From: Synanceia verrucosa
Taxonomy: Eukaryota > Chordata > Actinopteri > Perciformes > Synanceiidae
Direction: 5' to 3'
Assembly: GCA_029721515.1 (NCBI GenBank)
Contig: CM056563.1
Span: forward strand, 22,096,954-22,160,953
DNA length: 64,000 nt
This document shows, piece after piece, positions 1 to 11,335 of this stretch (within the stretch, counting starts at the first letter, position 1; every line of letters begins with the position of its first letter). Position numbers and translations under genes: made by a program. Under the pieces are notes generated by a model that made no database searches, was not told where the DNA came from, and was given only the letters and a program-made list of their open reading frames with translations.

Positions 1-56
1 CAGGTACATTAGGCTAATGGATGATAGTTTGTAACTGGCTCTGCTGTTTCCTTCAG

Positions 57-1103
57 GGATCATGACGATGATGTGTCTGTTGCTGAGGCCTGCAAAAAAC
101 TCAACGAAGTCAGTGGACTTCGAGGAATGGGAAGGTAGAAGAAACTATGTTGTGTGTCTTTGAACCACTATTGTAGCAGTGTGAAGATCTTTTATCAGAA
201 ATTCTGGCCATTCTTTCCCCAAGATGTTTTTAAGCCTTGTGCAGAATTGCAACTGAACGCAAATTGTGACTTTTTGCACAGTGATATAAGGTGGTAATTA
301 ATTTATTCATCCAGTTGGCATTGTGGAGTGAATTCATGACTCATTCAACCTGTCAATCAAAAGGTCATTTCCATATGAATTAAGCCAGAAGTTACAGCTT
401 TTTAACTCTTTGAGTGCCGGCAGTTTTATAAAACAGAAAGTGCCTTTTTCCAGTGTTTTTTCCCATTTTGAGTCATTAGAAACAAGCATTAGCTCAAAAA
501 GTGAAAATGGTTTTATTATCTATAGCTCTCACAGAAGATTTTAATGTGACAAATAATACTCCTGCACTCTTCTTTTTCCTGTCAGGTATTTTAAGCAGAT
601 AGCGAAGTCAGTGCGTTCCAATGGATCTGCGTCATCAGGCTCCGAGGAGAACGCTGATGACTTCCTGGGATGCATCAACATCCCTCTGAACGTGAGCACT
701 CACAGTTCAAAACAAACCGTCACTTGTCAAAGGCATCGAGCTACTGAGGCAAATCAGACACAACCAGGAATAGTTTCCCTGGAAGCGTGTCCTTTAATCT
801 GGCTGCTGCTTTCTTTCTCTCAGGAGTTCCCGATCGTCGGCTATGACACCTGGTTCAAGCTGGAGCCTCGATCGAGTACGTCTAAAGTTCAGGGAGAATG
901 TCATCTGATACTGAAGCTTTTCACCAGCCAGGTCTGCACACCCACACTACAGTACACTGCCCTTCTTATGTGGAGAATATGAAGGATTACAACTTCATTA
1001 TTTCTTTCAGAGAGACACAGCTTTGTCTCAGAAAGACTCGAACATATCCATTCACAAGAAACTGCTGAGTCAGATCGTGGAGTATGAGCACACTCATGTT
1101 AAG
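57..1103 (+). CDS. baiap3: baiap3 exons for the end of the C2A domain
   Basis: Four exons (57-134, 586-691, 824-931, 1011-1103) encode the C-terminal half of the first C2 domain. The first begins DHDDDVSVAEACKKLNEV, an Asp-rich loop of the type that binds calcium in C2 domains. Next come GRYFKQIAKSVRSNGS, DDFLGCINIPLN, and EFPIVGYDTWFKLEPRSS with a closing beta strand CHLILKLFTSQ. The fourth exon (RDTALSQKDSNISIHKKLLS) enters the linker to the MUN region. The human order is the same. An acidic, Ser-rich insert (GSASSGSEENAD) lies between strands and is the least conserved part. Confidence 0.9.
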
Positions 1104-3184
1104 GTGAGTTTCATGCAGATACCTAAATATAAAATGAGGAATATCTGTATGAGGATATATCCAGCTGTTAGAACTTGGCAAGGCAAGACTGAACCCTAAT
1201 GCACGACTCTCAAAAATGGTTTTCAAAATAAAGAAAAGATAATTAACAAACAAAAAATCATCAGATTAGCAAGGTAAAACTGAAATGTACACTAACTCTG
1301 ACTAATCTCCGAGCAAACAAAAAGCGCTTCTGACTGAAGGGTACAAAAAAAGACTGGAGGACACAAAAATGCTCACTAACAGAGGCTGGCTATACAAGAA
1401 ATTATTATTTTTAATTAGATATCTAAAAATTACTCTGAAAAGAGGAAAACAATGAGAATTAAACCAAGGAACAAACTAAAGGTGCTCACAAACGAACCAA
1501 TATGAACTGCCACAGGACAGGGGAAAACATAGACTATTTAAATAGGAAATGGGGAAGAGCTGGAAACAATCAGAGAAGGGCAGGAAGTTACTACAAAATA
1601 AAGTTGGAAATGACAAGACAAAACGTGACCAAAATAATAACCAAACTTGACAAACTTGACGAGACACGACACCTACATCTACAATTTTGTTTTTTTTTTA
1701 GTTTCGGTTTTGTTTTGACAAATGAATGATAGACGGATTATCTACGCACTCCAGCTGCATACACAAGGAGGTGCAGAGTCAGGGGGCCCCATGTCCTCCA
1801 TTCATATCTCACTGTCACAATTGAATAAAGGCAAAACGTCACAAATCAAATCAACAGATTCCTCTTGAACTGACATCGACCACATTTCATTGTAGAGAGA
1901 GCCGTACAACTGGAACGGACAGGTTTGTCCTCCAGCCTGGACCATACTGATTCACCATGCTGTGCAAACTGATCTGTCACCTCTCCAGCAGGCCATTATG
2001 TGAGTTTTAATGGAGGAATAATTGATCAAATCAAATGTGAAAGCTTAAGCATGAAGTAAAAGGTGCATGTTTTTTTTTGTGAGCCAGTCGCTGGCAGTGC
2101 TACAGCAGCCACCATCGGACACAGAGGGTGTGCTACTCCCTGCTGCTGCGCCTCCTGAGGACCATCGATGCAGAGTGGGATCCCACCGCTGTGAGGGGAG
2201 ACCTGGTAGGAAAAGAAAAGAAAACCTTTCATCATGTGGAAACAGTCACCTCATTAGCCCAGCCCTTCACTGACATGCATCAAGGTTTTTGGTCCAGCCA
2301 AAAATGTCTCACAGCCGGTGTACTTGAAGCTATAACTGCAGGCCCTTCCTGTGTCCAGGAGAGGCAGCTGTCAGACAGCTTCAGGCTGTACACAGAGCAC
2401 TGCCTGTGCCTGATGAAGAACATGCGTCAGGTTTTCCCCTGCACCAGCGCCGCTGCCATTACACGCTACGAGCTCATGCTGAGGTAAAGTCACACCGTCA
2501 TCACATCACATCAAACACTCGCCTGTGGTGCTGTACCAGCTAGCAGCAGACATGGAGAGGCCTCAACCCGTCATTCATACTCTGTGGAGGAAGCAGTGAT
2601 GCAAACACAAAGGGCTTAGTCATCGCTCATTACTCATTTCAAAATTTTTATCCTGTTGATTTTGAAATATAAAATCTTAAAGGTAGCTGTTATTTGCAGC
2701 AACTTGTTGTGGTCATACGTTTGTATGAATATACTGTATATAAAGATAGATAGACAGATACAGGGTTCCCGCGGTTCCTTAAAAAGTTAAAATGTTTTAA
2801 ATTAAAATCTGGATAATTAAGGTTACAAATTGTCTTGAATTTGAGTTTGCTGTAGGTATTAAATGGATAGAATAGATGGTGTGTTTAATGGTAATAGGAA
2901 GACAGAATTCAGAGATTTACTGCACATTATTTTATTCACAAAGTTCACTTCTTTGTTCTTGAATGTTGTGAAATTAATGTAGACGAAAAAGTTAAGTGGC
3001 TTCAATTTATATCAAGTGTTAAAGGGCTGAAAAAAAAATCATAAAAAATTTATATCATTGGAGATAATTCGGTTATCAGATTTTTTTTTTCCTGCTAAAT
3101 ATTATCGGCATCAACCTCAAAAACTCCATATGGGTATGGACCTACAATAAATTTACTATTTTTTACCAAAGAACTCTGAAATAA

Positions 3185-3217
<33 letters not shown>

Positions 3218-6200
3218 GTTCAGGTAAATACAAATAAAACATATCACAATATATATACTATAATAGATACATAAGAGGAATGCAAAGTGCAAATTGTGAT
3301 AAAATATGAGATAATACGAGGTGCAAATAATGATAAACTACGAGAGATAAAAATAGAAATAATGTACAAAATACATATATGTTTTTACTCCTTATGATAT
3401 TATTCTTCTGTTGCACTGGTGGTATGAGAGCCATACAGTTAGAAATCTGAAGAAATTAATCTTTCAGTATATGAATGTGCTCAACAAATTGAAGAGTTTG
3501 ATCACCAAATCATAAGCATTCATCCTTTGGAGAGCATGAATATCCACAGAGAGTTTCATGAGCATCCAGGCATTGAATTCAACATCAACCAATGAAAAAC
3601 AATCCATGGATGTCTGCGCTACGTGTGAATGCTCTGTTTGGTTTTGCAGAGATGTTCTCCTCCAAAGTCTTGAAAATACTATGTTAGCTTTGGGTTAAAG
3701 AATTTAAAGCAATGAAATGAAGGATTCTGTTCCAGCCGGTAAAATGAGCTAATTATTGCTGTCCATGTTGCTGCAACGGACTAATTTGGAGGAGTCTTCC
3801 CCAGTAAGAAGTCCAGCTCTGTCCAGCGATGGACACCTCCAGGGAAATCTTTTTTTTCAGAGTGACTCACCGAACAGTCAAAGCTGCATCTCTCAGGATC
3901 CTGCAGACAATTAGAGTCGACTAGTCTGAGGCTTCTGTGCTTCCTTGATATTTTATATCCATCATAACAATATGATAGTGTATGATGTAAAACTATAATT
4001 TGCATGGCCTGAAAGCCATCTTTTATTGTAATTGGGCTTTTCCTGTCTGTGAATGCCAGGGGGATTGGCTACATGCAAAACATGCGGGCGTTTAAGACTG
4101 TGTGCCCTCTTCGAAACGATCTGCATTTGGACATCACCACAGCTGTCAAGGTAACAAACAAAAGGGAGATTTATTTGACTGTGGATTCACTTAATTTTTA
4201 AGATTTTGACCACAAGAAGAGTTGTGCATGAACATGCATTTCTGCCAACTTAATGCATCATTTATTCTCCTCAATTTCAACAGAAAGGAACCGTGGAGTG
4301 GTACGAAAGCTTAATTGCACGATATAAACCAGAGGATGGGGTACGTTTATGCTGATGGTAGAAATCTGTCTTTTAGCTGACTGTGACTTGAGAATTAATA
4401 ACCAGGATGTTGTTTATTGTGTATTTAGACTCTGGAGGAGCAGCTGAAGAAGCTGGTTCAGGTGGTTGATGCCGTGTGTGCCGACGTACTGAGAGCCCAA
4501 AACATCTACAACAAACTCTTCTACAGGTGAATATCAACGCTGCGCTCTTCAATGACAAAAAGATACTAAAGTACTGCTTAAGTAGGACTTTACCATAGAC
4601 TCTAAAGAGCTCAAAACTGTGTTTAGTGTGGCACAAAATCTCACAAGACTGACAGCAAGTCTCAAGGCAGCCAGATGCAATGCATTGTGGGACAGTACAT
4701 GTGACATATTTATATATATATATATACGTATATACGTGTATATATACACGTGTATATATATATATACACGTATATACGTGTATATATATATATATATGTA
4801 TATATCTCACATACTGCAGTGTGAATCCACTACATATAGCACTCAGTTTTGCATCATGTTTTATTAGCTTGTGATTTCTAACATGTTACGCATAAAAAAC
4901 ATTAATTTGGATGAGTTCTAGTTGGACTGAAGCCATTTTATCATCTGTTTGTTCTCACAGTGCAGTGAAAGTTGATTTCTTCAGCATATCATACAGGCAG
5001 CTGGAGAAACAGGTACGTTATTGGAAATGAAAGGGAGTGGTTGAAACAAAGCCTCGTGTTGTTGTCGCTCACATGATTTCCTCCTCCAGGTGGCCGAAGA
5101 CGTAAACGTGGTGATGGAGCGAGTTTGTGGGACTCTGGAGCAGGAGAGCTCCAGACTGACTCAGACAATGGGAGAAACCATCTTTGAGCTCTTCATGTCC
5201 TTAAAAATCCTCAAAGGATTTCGGGAGTTTCTTCCTCTCAAGTTGGTTATCAGTTGATTATTCATATGTGACTACTGGTTATTTCTTCTGCACTGAATTT
5301 ATTAAAATAAACTTGTGTTCTTCTCTAACAGGGACGCTAAAATGTTGGCCCTGACAGGCTTCCATAACTGGTTCAAATCCTCCATTCATAAGTGGCTGCA
5401 GATCGTTCATGACAGATCCTGTGACAGGATGCGCACAGCAGTGGAAACAGACAAGGTATACCCCTGTGTATACATACTATATATAAATATGCTATAATGT
5501 AGCTGTGGCCCATTTGAGAGCACTTTTTAACTTTATTGTCAGTCATTGTTTATAAATGCTTCTAATAGTGTAACAAAGCCTTTATTAATACATGAATACT
5601 AGCTATTTTTTTATTTTTTTTTCAAGAATATAGAGACAGATATATTACTGGCTTATAACAATCATATTGTATATTGTAAAGGGTTTATTAACTATAGTAA
5701 ACCATTTCTAAACTGTTAATACAGGTGATTAAACTACAAATCATCTCCAGGCAGTTTAAAACTTTAACTTCTACAGACGTATCTTAACATATGTGATATG
5801 CAAACTGTTTTAAACTTGAAGTTATTAAGCTTTCATTAATTCTCTATGTCAGTTATGGCTGATTTATAAAATGAGTGGTTGTCAAAAATGGTAATAAATG
5901 CTAAAACAGAATAGTTGTCTATGGTTTTTCGTGTGTGATATAAAACATGTATTTACATAGTCCTTCGTCATGGGAGTTGATATGAAGTTGATATTTCTGA
6001 ACTTTTAAGGAAATCCTTTTGGTTATAGAGTCTTGAAGATGTGCTTTATTCTCACACTGTGGACTCGTTGTGTTTCCATGTGTTGTGCAGCTGGAGCCTG
6101 TGCACCAGGCCAAACACAGCTCGTCGGCCGTGGAGGTGACAACCTGCTTCAGCCAGGTACGACAGATCTGGCTCCAGCTGGCCTGGCCAGACTCTGCGGG

Positions 6201-9200
6201 GGCCTTCATCTTCATCACTCGTTTGACAGACGTGAGTGTCGCCTCACTCATGTGCGCACATTCTGCACACATGCAAACTCTGAGCCGATGGACGCAGGAT
6301 TAATACAAGATTTCACTGGTCGAAATCTAAAATATATTGCAATGACCAGACTGTTTGATCTTGTTGCAGAATTTCTGCAGTGAGGCTGTGTGCTACTCAG
6401 AGTTGATAACACGAAAGACTGAAAGGAGCCAGCTGGGCCGAGACCACAAGAGCTTCACAGTGCAGGTAACGCCTGTAGCAAGGCAGAGCTGGAGGAGGCA
6501 ACGCAATGACGTGGGAAGTAAATGTCAGCAAGTGTTCTCCCTGGCAACACAAAGGGCTCAGCAGGGGAACGGATATGTTTACTCTATAAAAAAACACAAA
6601 GCTAGCTGTTGCCTCTTGTTGTTGTACATCATTCACACTCGCACCCCGTCCCTCCACTTCTCTGTAGCCCTGCTTTTTTCCTTCTTTGTTTTCTCCACCT
6701 CCACCCTGTGTTTCTCCTCTTCTGCTCCTCCTCGCTTTCCACTAGCTCTGCATCGCCTTGAACAACATGGAGCATGTGCGTGTTTTCCTGGGCCACCTGC
6801 CCCGTGACCTGGACTGGCAAGGTGTGGAGCGAGCCATGGAGGAGGCCTGCGGGGTGGAGGGGAAGGAGCAGGTTTACAAGGCTCTCAACGGGCAGCTGTT
6901 CAACATGGACCTGGACCTGCAGAGAGAAGCCAAGCGTCTCATCACACTGCTCACCGACAAGGTGAAGCAAGAACTCCTCCTCCTGCAGACAGTGTATAGC
7001 AATGTGTGAGGTTTGCATTCATAATGAGATCAATCTTCTGGTTATGTTAGTCTGTTTTATGATGCTTTGCTGCTGTTATGGAGTGCAGAGGTCGTACTAT
7101 GAACCCGGGTGTTGTATCTGTGCACACACTTGCATGCACGTATATGAGGGAATATTTCTGTGCAGATGTTGCCCGAGCTGCGGCGGTACATCCAGCACAT
7201 CAGCCTGTCTCCAGACTCCATCAACAATGACGACGTGAGGCCTTGCAGTGTTTCTCCAGTGCAGCATTCATTCAGTGGCGCGTGCATCCTCATTACATTT
7301 ATAATGTGTTACCTTCTTCCAGGCTGTGTCCCCTCTTATGAAGTACTTACAAGACACCATGGTCATCCTCACTGAAAACCTTGTGAAGGAGAATCTCACG
7401 AGGTAATTACTTTCTCCTCCTCTCTCCTCACGATAAACGTGACTTCATTTATTTTCTGTTTGACAAGGAAAATTAATTTCAATAACTATTTAGTGTTGTA
7501 ATTGTGCCGCATTCTGCATAATTACTCATTTGCGGCAGGCGTGCCTGTGCAGCTAATGATAAAAGGTTAAAGAAAACATTCAGTGCATAATTACGAAACA
7601 CAAACAAGACAGAATTGACAATGTAAATTCACAGTAATGATAGTTAAGCTTTCTGCTAACTGTTGTGGTGAGCTGCCAGCTAGCTGCAGCTGTGCACTGA
7701 AAGTAAAAACTATTAGCAACATTTTCTCTCCAAGATTTGTCCGACTCCCTTCCTACAATGCAGGATATTTTTCCTGCAGGATATTCTACAATTGAATTTG
7801 CATTAGCAGCTAATAGGAAGACCCTCTCTGGTGATCGTGACCTGTGATTGATCTCCAATACCCCTTTTCCACCAAAAGGTACCTGGTGCTAGTTAAGTTC
7901 TGGTGCTTAGTTGGTTTAACTTGTGTTTCTCCTTAGCACAGCTCTCTTTTCCATTGACAAGGAGCCCAGTCAGAGCCATGTCATTACGTCACTGCAAAAC
8001 ATCAGTACATCACAGCATTTTTACTTTCACCCGGTAAAGCTTGTGCAGAGCGAAATCAAAACAAGGCTTTGCAAAAAATCCAAAGCTGAGTCTCAGCGGT
8101 GATTGTGGCACATGCAAAAATAAATTTACTGAGTACAGATTATATTTCTGTGCTCAAATCCGCATTTGTTCCCTCAAATCTGTGTTTTTTCACTCAGGAA
8201 TGTGGCACAAATATAACGCCATATAACTGTTACTAATCACTTCGAGCGGTCTGTTTGAGAACAGATTGTATCGTGGCTGCCAGTGAGACGGAGGTCGTTT
8301 ATTACCTGGGCACATCCATGATCACAGTACTGATGGGACGCTATTGATCTGGATTTCAGTGAGCAACAGTGTGTGCAAAACTTCTGTGTCCCGGGAGTCC
8401 TTTGAGTACATTTGCGATCAAACCAGGCTGTATTTACTCCGGTCTTGTCAATAACCCCGCCCCAAGCCCCTGACATAATCGGTGCTTAGGTCTGGACCAG
8501 CAAAGACTTGGTGCTTGTCTGGCCCCAGTTTTAAGGACCAGGGGCCGGTGCTTAGACTGTGGAAACACAAAGAACTGGTGCTAAGTCAGGCTCTGGTGGA
8601 AAAGGGGTAACAGAGCAGGGGCAGAGGTGTTGTCCCTCAGATCATTTGAATTATAATGTGCAAAAAGTTTAAAGTAGACATTTTCCCAATGGTGCCAAAA
8701 ATAAACTGCCAACCCCAGCTTTAAAACTGAAGCATTATTTGATGGCCCAGCTTGAAAATTGCGCAACTTTAACATAGGACTCCCATGCAATTGTGGAGTG
8801 TAAGCTTTGGCATAATAATAATACCCCTCAGACATGTTTTGTGTTCCAACTTATCATTATCTGTGAAAACATACATGAGGCTAAATGGTGGCACAGGGCT
8901 GGTAAACACAAAGTGTGGGCGTCTCATTGTGTTCTGCTGACTCGTAGAGTTCTTCAAAGCTTGTGGGAGCTGCTCCTGCGCATGATCCTGGATGCGGTCG
9001 CAGAAAACAGGGGCGTTCAGGTGGAGTTCTACAACCGCTTCCAGTACACAGTGGAGGTCAGTGGTGGCTGCATGTTATCACATCACTGCTTTTTTATGAC
9101 AGTTTCCAGTCTGGCAAAGTTTGACTGAGAGGAGAAGACGTGTTAGCTCTGTACAGATTATCATCACCACTGTTGCCATCATCGTTTAATTAGCTCTCTG

Positions 9201-11335
9201 TGCTTGCTGTCGTGCAACCATTAGCATATATTAGATATTTATGAAATCCCTGGGTTGTAGCTCAGCACCAAAATGAGTTCCCTCATGTATGTCAATGTGG
9301 GAGCTGTTGCATGTTTTAGTGCCAGTTTAACCAGCTGGACATGGATGCGACAGATTTTCATGAAAAGTTGTGTTGCGTACTACACAACAGGGTTTGGCAG
9401 ACGGATTGTGTGTTTGCCCGTCAGAGGTTTTCATGCTGTTTTTGTGAATTTGTCTTATTGCTTTAGACCCTGTTGCAGTTCCTGCATGCCAAAGGAGAGG
9501 GTCTTTCCCTGGAAGACATGAAGAGTGGGGACTATAAGGTAGGACTTCCTGTCTTTTTGTTTTTAGGACTTCTGTCCTCCTTTCTAAAGTGTTATCTTTT
9601 TCTTTTTTGCACCGTGCTGCTATAGGTCTTGGATGAGGAGCTCAGGCTGAATAAATGCTCCTCCTTTGAGCTGATTGAACAGTACTATCTGGAGAAGATT
9701 TCCCACCAGGTGTGTTTCTTCTTACCAGATTGTTTCATTTTAGCCCTAAGGTGCACAGAGGCCTATTGATTGAACAGTGCAGTCCTCTGTCTCTGTCTCT
9801 CTTGTTGTTTTACCTGCCTGTTGTTTAATTTGCCTTCTCATGGACTGCTGAAAAGCAAGATGCTGTCAGGTTATGCGACATGTTCACTGATTTATGCTTT
9901 GAATAATTCTAACATTACAATATAATCTCATTCTAGTTATGATACTAAATGATAAACATGTGTTTCAGAAAACTCTCAAACATACTCGCTATGGTCGGAT
10001 CAGTGTGAAGTGCTACTACGATGCTCCAGAGCAGAGGCTGACGGTGGAGATCCTGCACGCCGCAGATATCATCGCGCTGGATGCTAACGGTTAAAGTGCC
10101 AAAATCAAATCCAGGTTGCTGTTTTTAAGTTGAATTCCAGCTGACTTTTTTATGGTCCTCCTCAGGTCTGAGTGACCCATTTGTCATAGTGGAGCTCTGT
10201 CCTCACCATCTGTTCCCTATGGCCAAGAGTCAACGCACACAAGTGAAACTGAAGACCCTGCATCCAGTGTTTGACGAACTCTTTTACTTGTGAGTACGGT
10301 TTCCCTCTCTTCCTCCCAAATTTAGCTTTTATATTATTATAAATAATATAAATACAAACAATTATTATTAAAACAATTATTATCAAAAATTGCACAATTC
10401 TAAACAAAATCTCAATTAAAAATAATAATAATAATGATAAAAATGTATTTTAAAATTATTATTTTTATTGTTGTTATTATCATTATTATAATTATTATTA
10501 TTATTATTTTGTAGACTTTAGAGATATGCACTGGAATTGTTACATAAAAATGGCATAATTAATTCATAATTAATAATAAACAAATTCTAAACAAAATCTC
10601 AATTAAAAATAATAATAATAATAAACAATATATTTTAAAATTATTATTATTATTATTATATTATTATTATTATTAGTAGTAGTAGTAGTAGTATGTAGAT
10701 TTTAAAGATATGCATTGGAATTGTTAAACCAAAAATTATATAATTCAAAACAAAATCTTAATTGATAATAATAATAATAATATAAAACATTTTAAAATTA
10801 TTATTATTATTATATGATTTATTCTTGTGTATTCCAGCCACGTCAGTCCAGAACAGTACCGCCACAGGTTTGCCTGTTTGACCTTCACTGTGATGGACTA
10901 CGACTGGCTTTCCACCAACGACTTCGCCGGTGAAGCCGTGGCTCCTCTCAGTGACTTCTGCTGGCCAGGGAGGCCGAACGCTTCGCCTGCCGGGAAGAGC
11001 GTCCAGCCCGTCATTATCCACCTGTCTCGCAGTAAACCCAGTGGTACATATCGCCCCAGGCTGGATCCACTTCTTTGTTTTACACAAACATAATATTGGC
11101 TTCTTGAGGGACCAGAGGCTGCAGGCCTGGGTTTCCAATTACTTCTCTGATAGAACACGAAAAGCCTTTCAATCTAGAGATATTTGTGTCAGGTGTCGGA
11201 ACTACTCTCGTCTGTTTGCTCTCCCCTCCAGAAAAGCCAATCATGAGGATGCTGGACGCTCGCATCGGAGACAGGGAGGCTCAGGAGTTTGTCCGCAGGC
11301 TGAAGGAGATTGAGAAGTCAATGGAAGAGGAGTAA
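57..11335 (+). CDS. baiap3: baiap3, 3' portion (25 coding exons, ~908 aa; 5' end outside window)
   Basis: This is a Munc13/UNC13-family protein acting in dense-core vesicle priming and endosome-to-Golgi retrieval (family knowledge). Exons read from the sequence: 57-134, 586-691, 824-931, 1011-1103, 1896-1999, 2088-2205, 2359-2483, 4060-4150, 4284-4340, 4429-4526, 4961-5012, 5090-5241, 5332-5455, 6091-6231, 6370-6465, 6746-6961, 7166-7234, 7323-7402, 8948-9056, 9467-9538, 9626-9709, 9969-10089, 10166-10289, 10838-11043 and 11232-11335. Every intron is GT-AG and all joints keep one open frame to TAA at 11333. BAIAP3 rather than UNC13D is indicated by the C2B signature (LSDPFVIVEL, then DWLSTNDFAGEA) and a tail ending near REAQEFVRRLKEIEKSMEEE. 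The human protein is about 1,187 aa, so roughly the first quarter is missing to the left. No frame breaks were seen. Confidence 0.93.
135..585 (+). other. baiap3 intron with TTAA-element fragment
   Basis: This intron has donor gtagaa at 135 and acceptor ending at 585. It carries a truncated copy of the window's TTAA inverted-terminus element (listed separately). I see nothing else in it. Confidence 0.85.
402..510 (+). repeat. TTAA element, truncated copy A
   Basis: It begins TTAACTCTTTGAGTGCC, followed by the subterminal GTTTTATAAAACAGAAAGTGCC seen in all forward copies. It matches the family up to TTTTGAGTCA, then jumps to a block resembling the middle of the full element (AGCTCAAA...) and ends without a right terminus. 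The exact right boundary is uncertain. It lies in a baiap3 intron. Confidence 0.75.
1104..1895 (+). other. baiap3 intron, no recognisable content
   Basis: This 792-bp AT-rich intron (donor gtgagt, acceptor ttgtag) includes A-rich stretches around 1310-1460 and a short T run near 1688. I saw no repeat termini or conserved coding. Confidence 0.75.
1896..9709 (+). CDS. baiap3: baiap3 exons for the MUN/MHD region
   Basis: Seventeen exons (1896-1999 to 9626-9709) encode the long helical MUN region that in Munc13 proteins engages SNAREs and Munc18. Recognisable blocks are LSPLQQAIIRWQCYSSHH, VCYSLLLRLLRTIDAEW, LHLDITTAVKKGTVEWYESL, ETIFELFMSLKILKGFREFL, KMLALTGFHNWFKSSIHKWL, IWLQLAWPDSAGAF, FCSEAVCYSELITRKTE, LPELRRYIQHISLSPDSINN, SPLMKYLQDTMVIL, LWELLLRMILDAVAENRGVQ, then FLHAKGEGLSLEDM and LNKCSSFELIEQYYLEKI. 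All have counterparts in human BAIAP3. Codon phase agrees at every junction: for example, AT at the end of 1896-1999 joins T at 2088 to make Ile. Confidence 0.9.
2761..3180. repeat. Dispersed transposon-like repeat, copy 1 (CAGGGTTCCCGCGG end)
   Basis: It starts CAGGGTTCCCGCGGTTCCTT and shares long blocks with 16981-17425, including ACAGAATTCAGAGATTTACT, CACAAAGTTCACTTCTTTG, GGCTGAAAAAAAA, CTCAAAAACTCCATA and CTACAATAAATT. The CAGGG terminus suggests a hAT-like non-autonomous element. No target duplication could be assigned because both edges run into GATA-type repeats. Confidence 0.7.
3186..3217. repeat. (TAGA)8 microsatellite
   Basis: This is a run of eight perfect TAGA units directly after the dispersed repeat, in a baiap3 intron. 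Interrupted GATA units also occur just before that repeat near 2743-2758. Confidence 0.95.
4711..4805. repeat. 95-bp alternating purine-pyrimidine palindromic tract
   Basis: The tract mixes TA, CG and TG steps. It alternates purine and pyrimidine essentially throughout and is nearly self-complementary around TACACGTGTA near 4746-4755. It lies in the baiap3 intron between exons 4429-4526 and 4961-5012. Such DNA can form cruciform or Z-type structures (general knowledge). Confidence 0.9.
5456..6090 (+). other. baiap3 intron, no recognisable content
   Basis: This 635-bp AT-rich intron runs from donor gtatac to acceptor tgtgcag. I saw no repeat termini, and no coding sequence in frame with the flanking exons. 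Confidence 0.75.
7861..8607. mobile_element. Inverted-repeat DNA element, CCCCTTTTCCACC termini
   Basis: The left end reads CCCCTTTTCCACCAAAAGG and the right end CTCTGGTGGAAAAGGGG, which are inverted over about 14 bases. Both ends are flanked by TA (7859-7860, 8608-8609). Subterminal words recur inverted (GGTGCTTAG, CTGGTGCT, GGTGCTAAG). No transposase ORF is visible in the 747 bp, so it is non-autonomous. It sits in the baiap3 intron 7403-8947. The TA flank hints at a Tc1/mariner-type duplication but could be chance. Confidence 0.8.
9969..11043 (+). CDS. baiap3: baiap3 exons for the C2B domain
   Basis: Three exons (9969-10089, 10166-10289, 10838-11043) encode the second C2 domain. It starts at YGRISVKCYYDAPEQRLTVE. 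The calcium-binding loop 1 aspartates are in ALDANGLSDPFV and those of loop 3 in MDYDWLSTNDFAGEA, so the calcium site looks intact. The exon joint inside DELFYFHVSPEQ is split TT/C by an AT-rich, repeat-expanded intron at 10290-10837. The last exon ends at SRSKPSG, with its final G completing GAA in the next exon. Confidence 0.93.
10395..10820. repeat. Three-copy ATT/AAT-rich tandem repeat in the C2B intron
   Basis: A complex unit repeats three times, anchored by CAAAATCT at about 10405, 10592 and 10751 (spacing 187 and 159). Each unit has AATTNNAAAACAAAATCT, an AAT run, TTTTAAAATTATTATT and, in the first two, a GATATGCA(C/T)TGGAATTGTTA block. A TAG run at 10674-10692 is embedded. Unit length varies through the triplet runs. 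Confidence 0.88.
11232..11335 (+). CDS. baiap3: baiap3 terminal coding exon
   Basis: The acceptor is the AG at 11230-11231 after a CT-rich tract. The frame reads EKPIMRMLDARIGDREAQEF, VRRLKEIEKSMEEE and then TAA at 11333-11335. This charged helical tail is characteristic of BAIAP3 and differs from the longer basic tail of UNC13D. The exon continues directly into the 3' UTR. Confidence 0.92.

Larger units (their letters stand above)
2484..4059 (+). other. baiap3 intron with dispersed repeat and GATA microsatellite
   Basis: This 1.6-kb intron contains a transposon-like repeat (2761-3180) and a TAGA microsatellite (3186-3217), each listed separately. Nothing recognisable was seen from 3300 to 4059. 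Confidence 0.8.

Noticed and set aside
611..982. 123-codon open frame spanning two baiap3 exons and the intron between
   Set aside because: It is a read-through of intron 692-823. The donor and acceptor and the family alignment show that the middle part is not coding.
4373..4810. 145-codon minus-strand frame rich in Tyr and Ile
   Set aside because: The repetitive start is the translated TA/TG tract at 4711-4805, and the rest is antisense to a baiap3 exon.
57..11335. Identification of the first gene as unc13d
   Set aside because: UNC13D shares the domain layout, but its C2B and tail differ. The LSTNDFAGEA block and the REAQEFVRRLKEIEK tail match BAIAP3.
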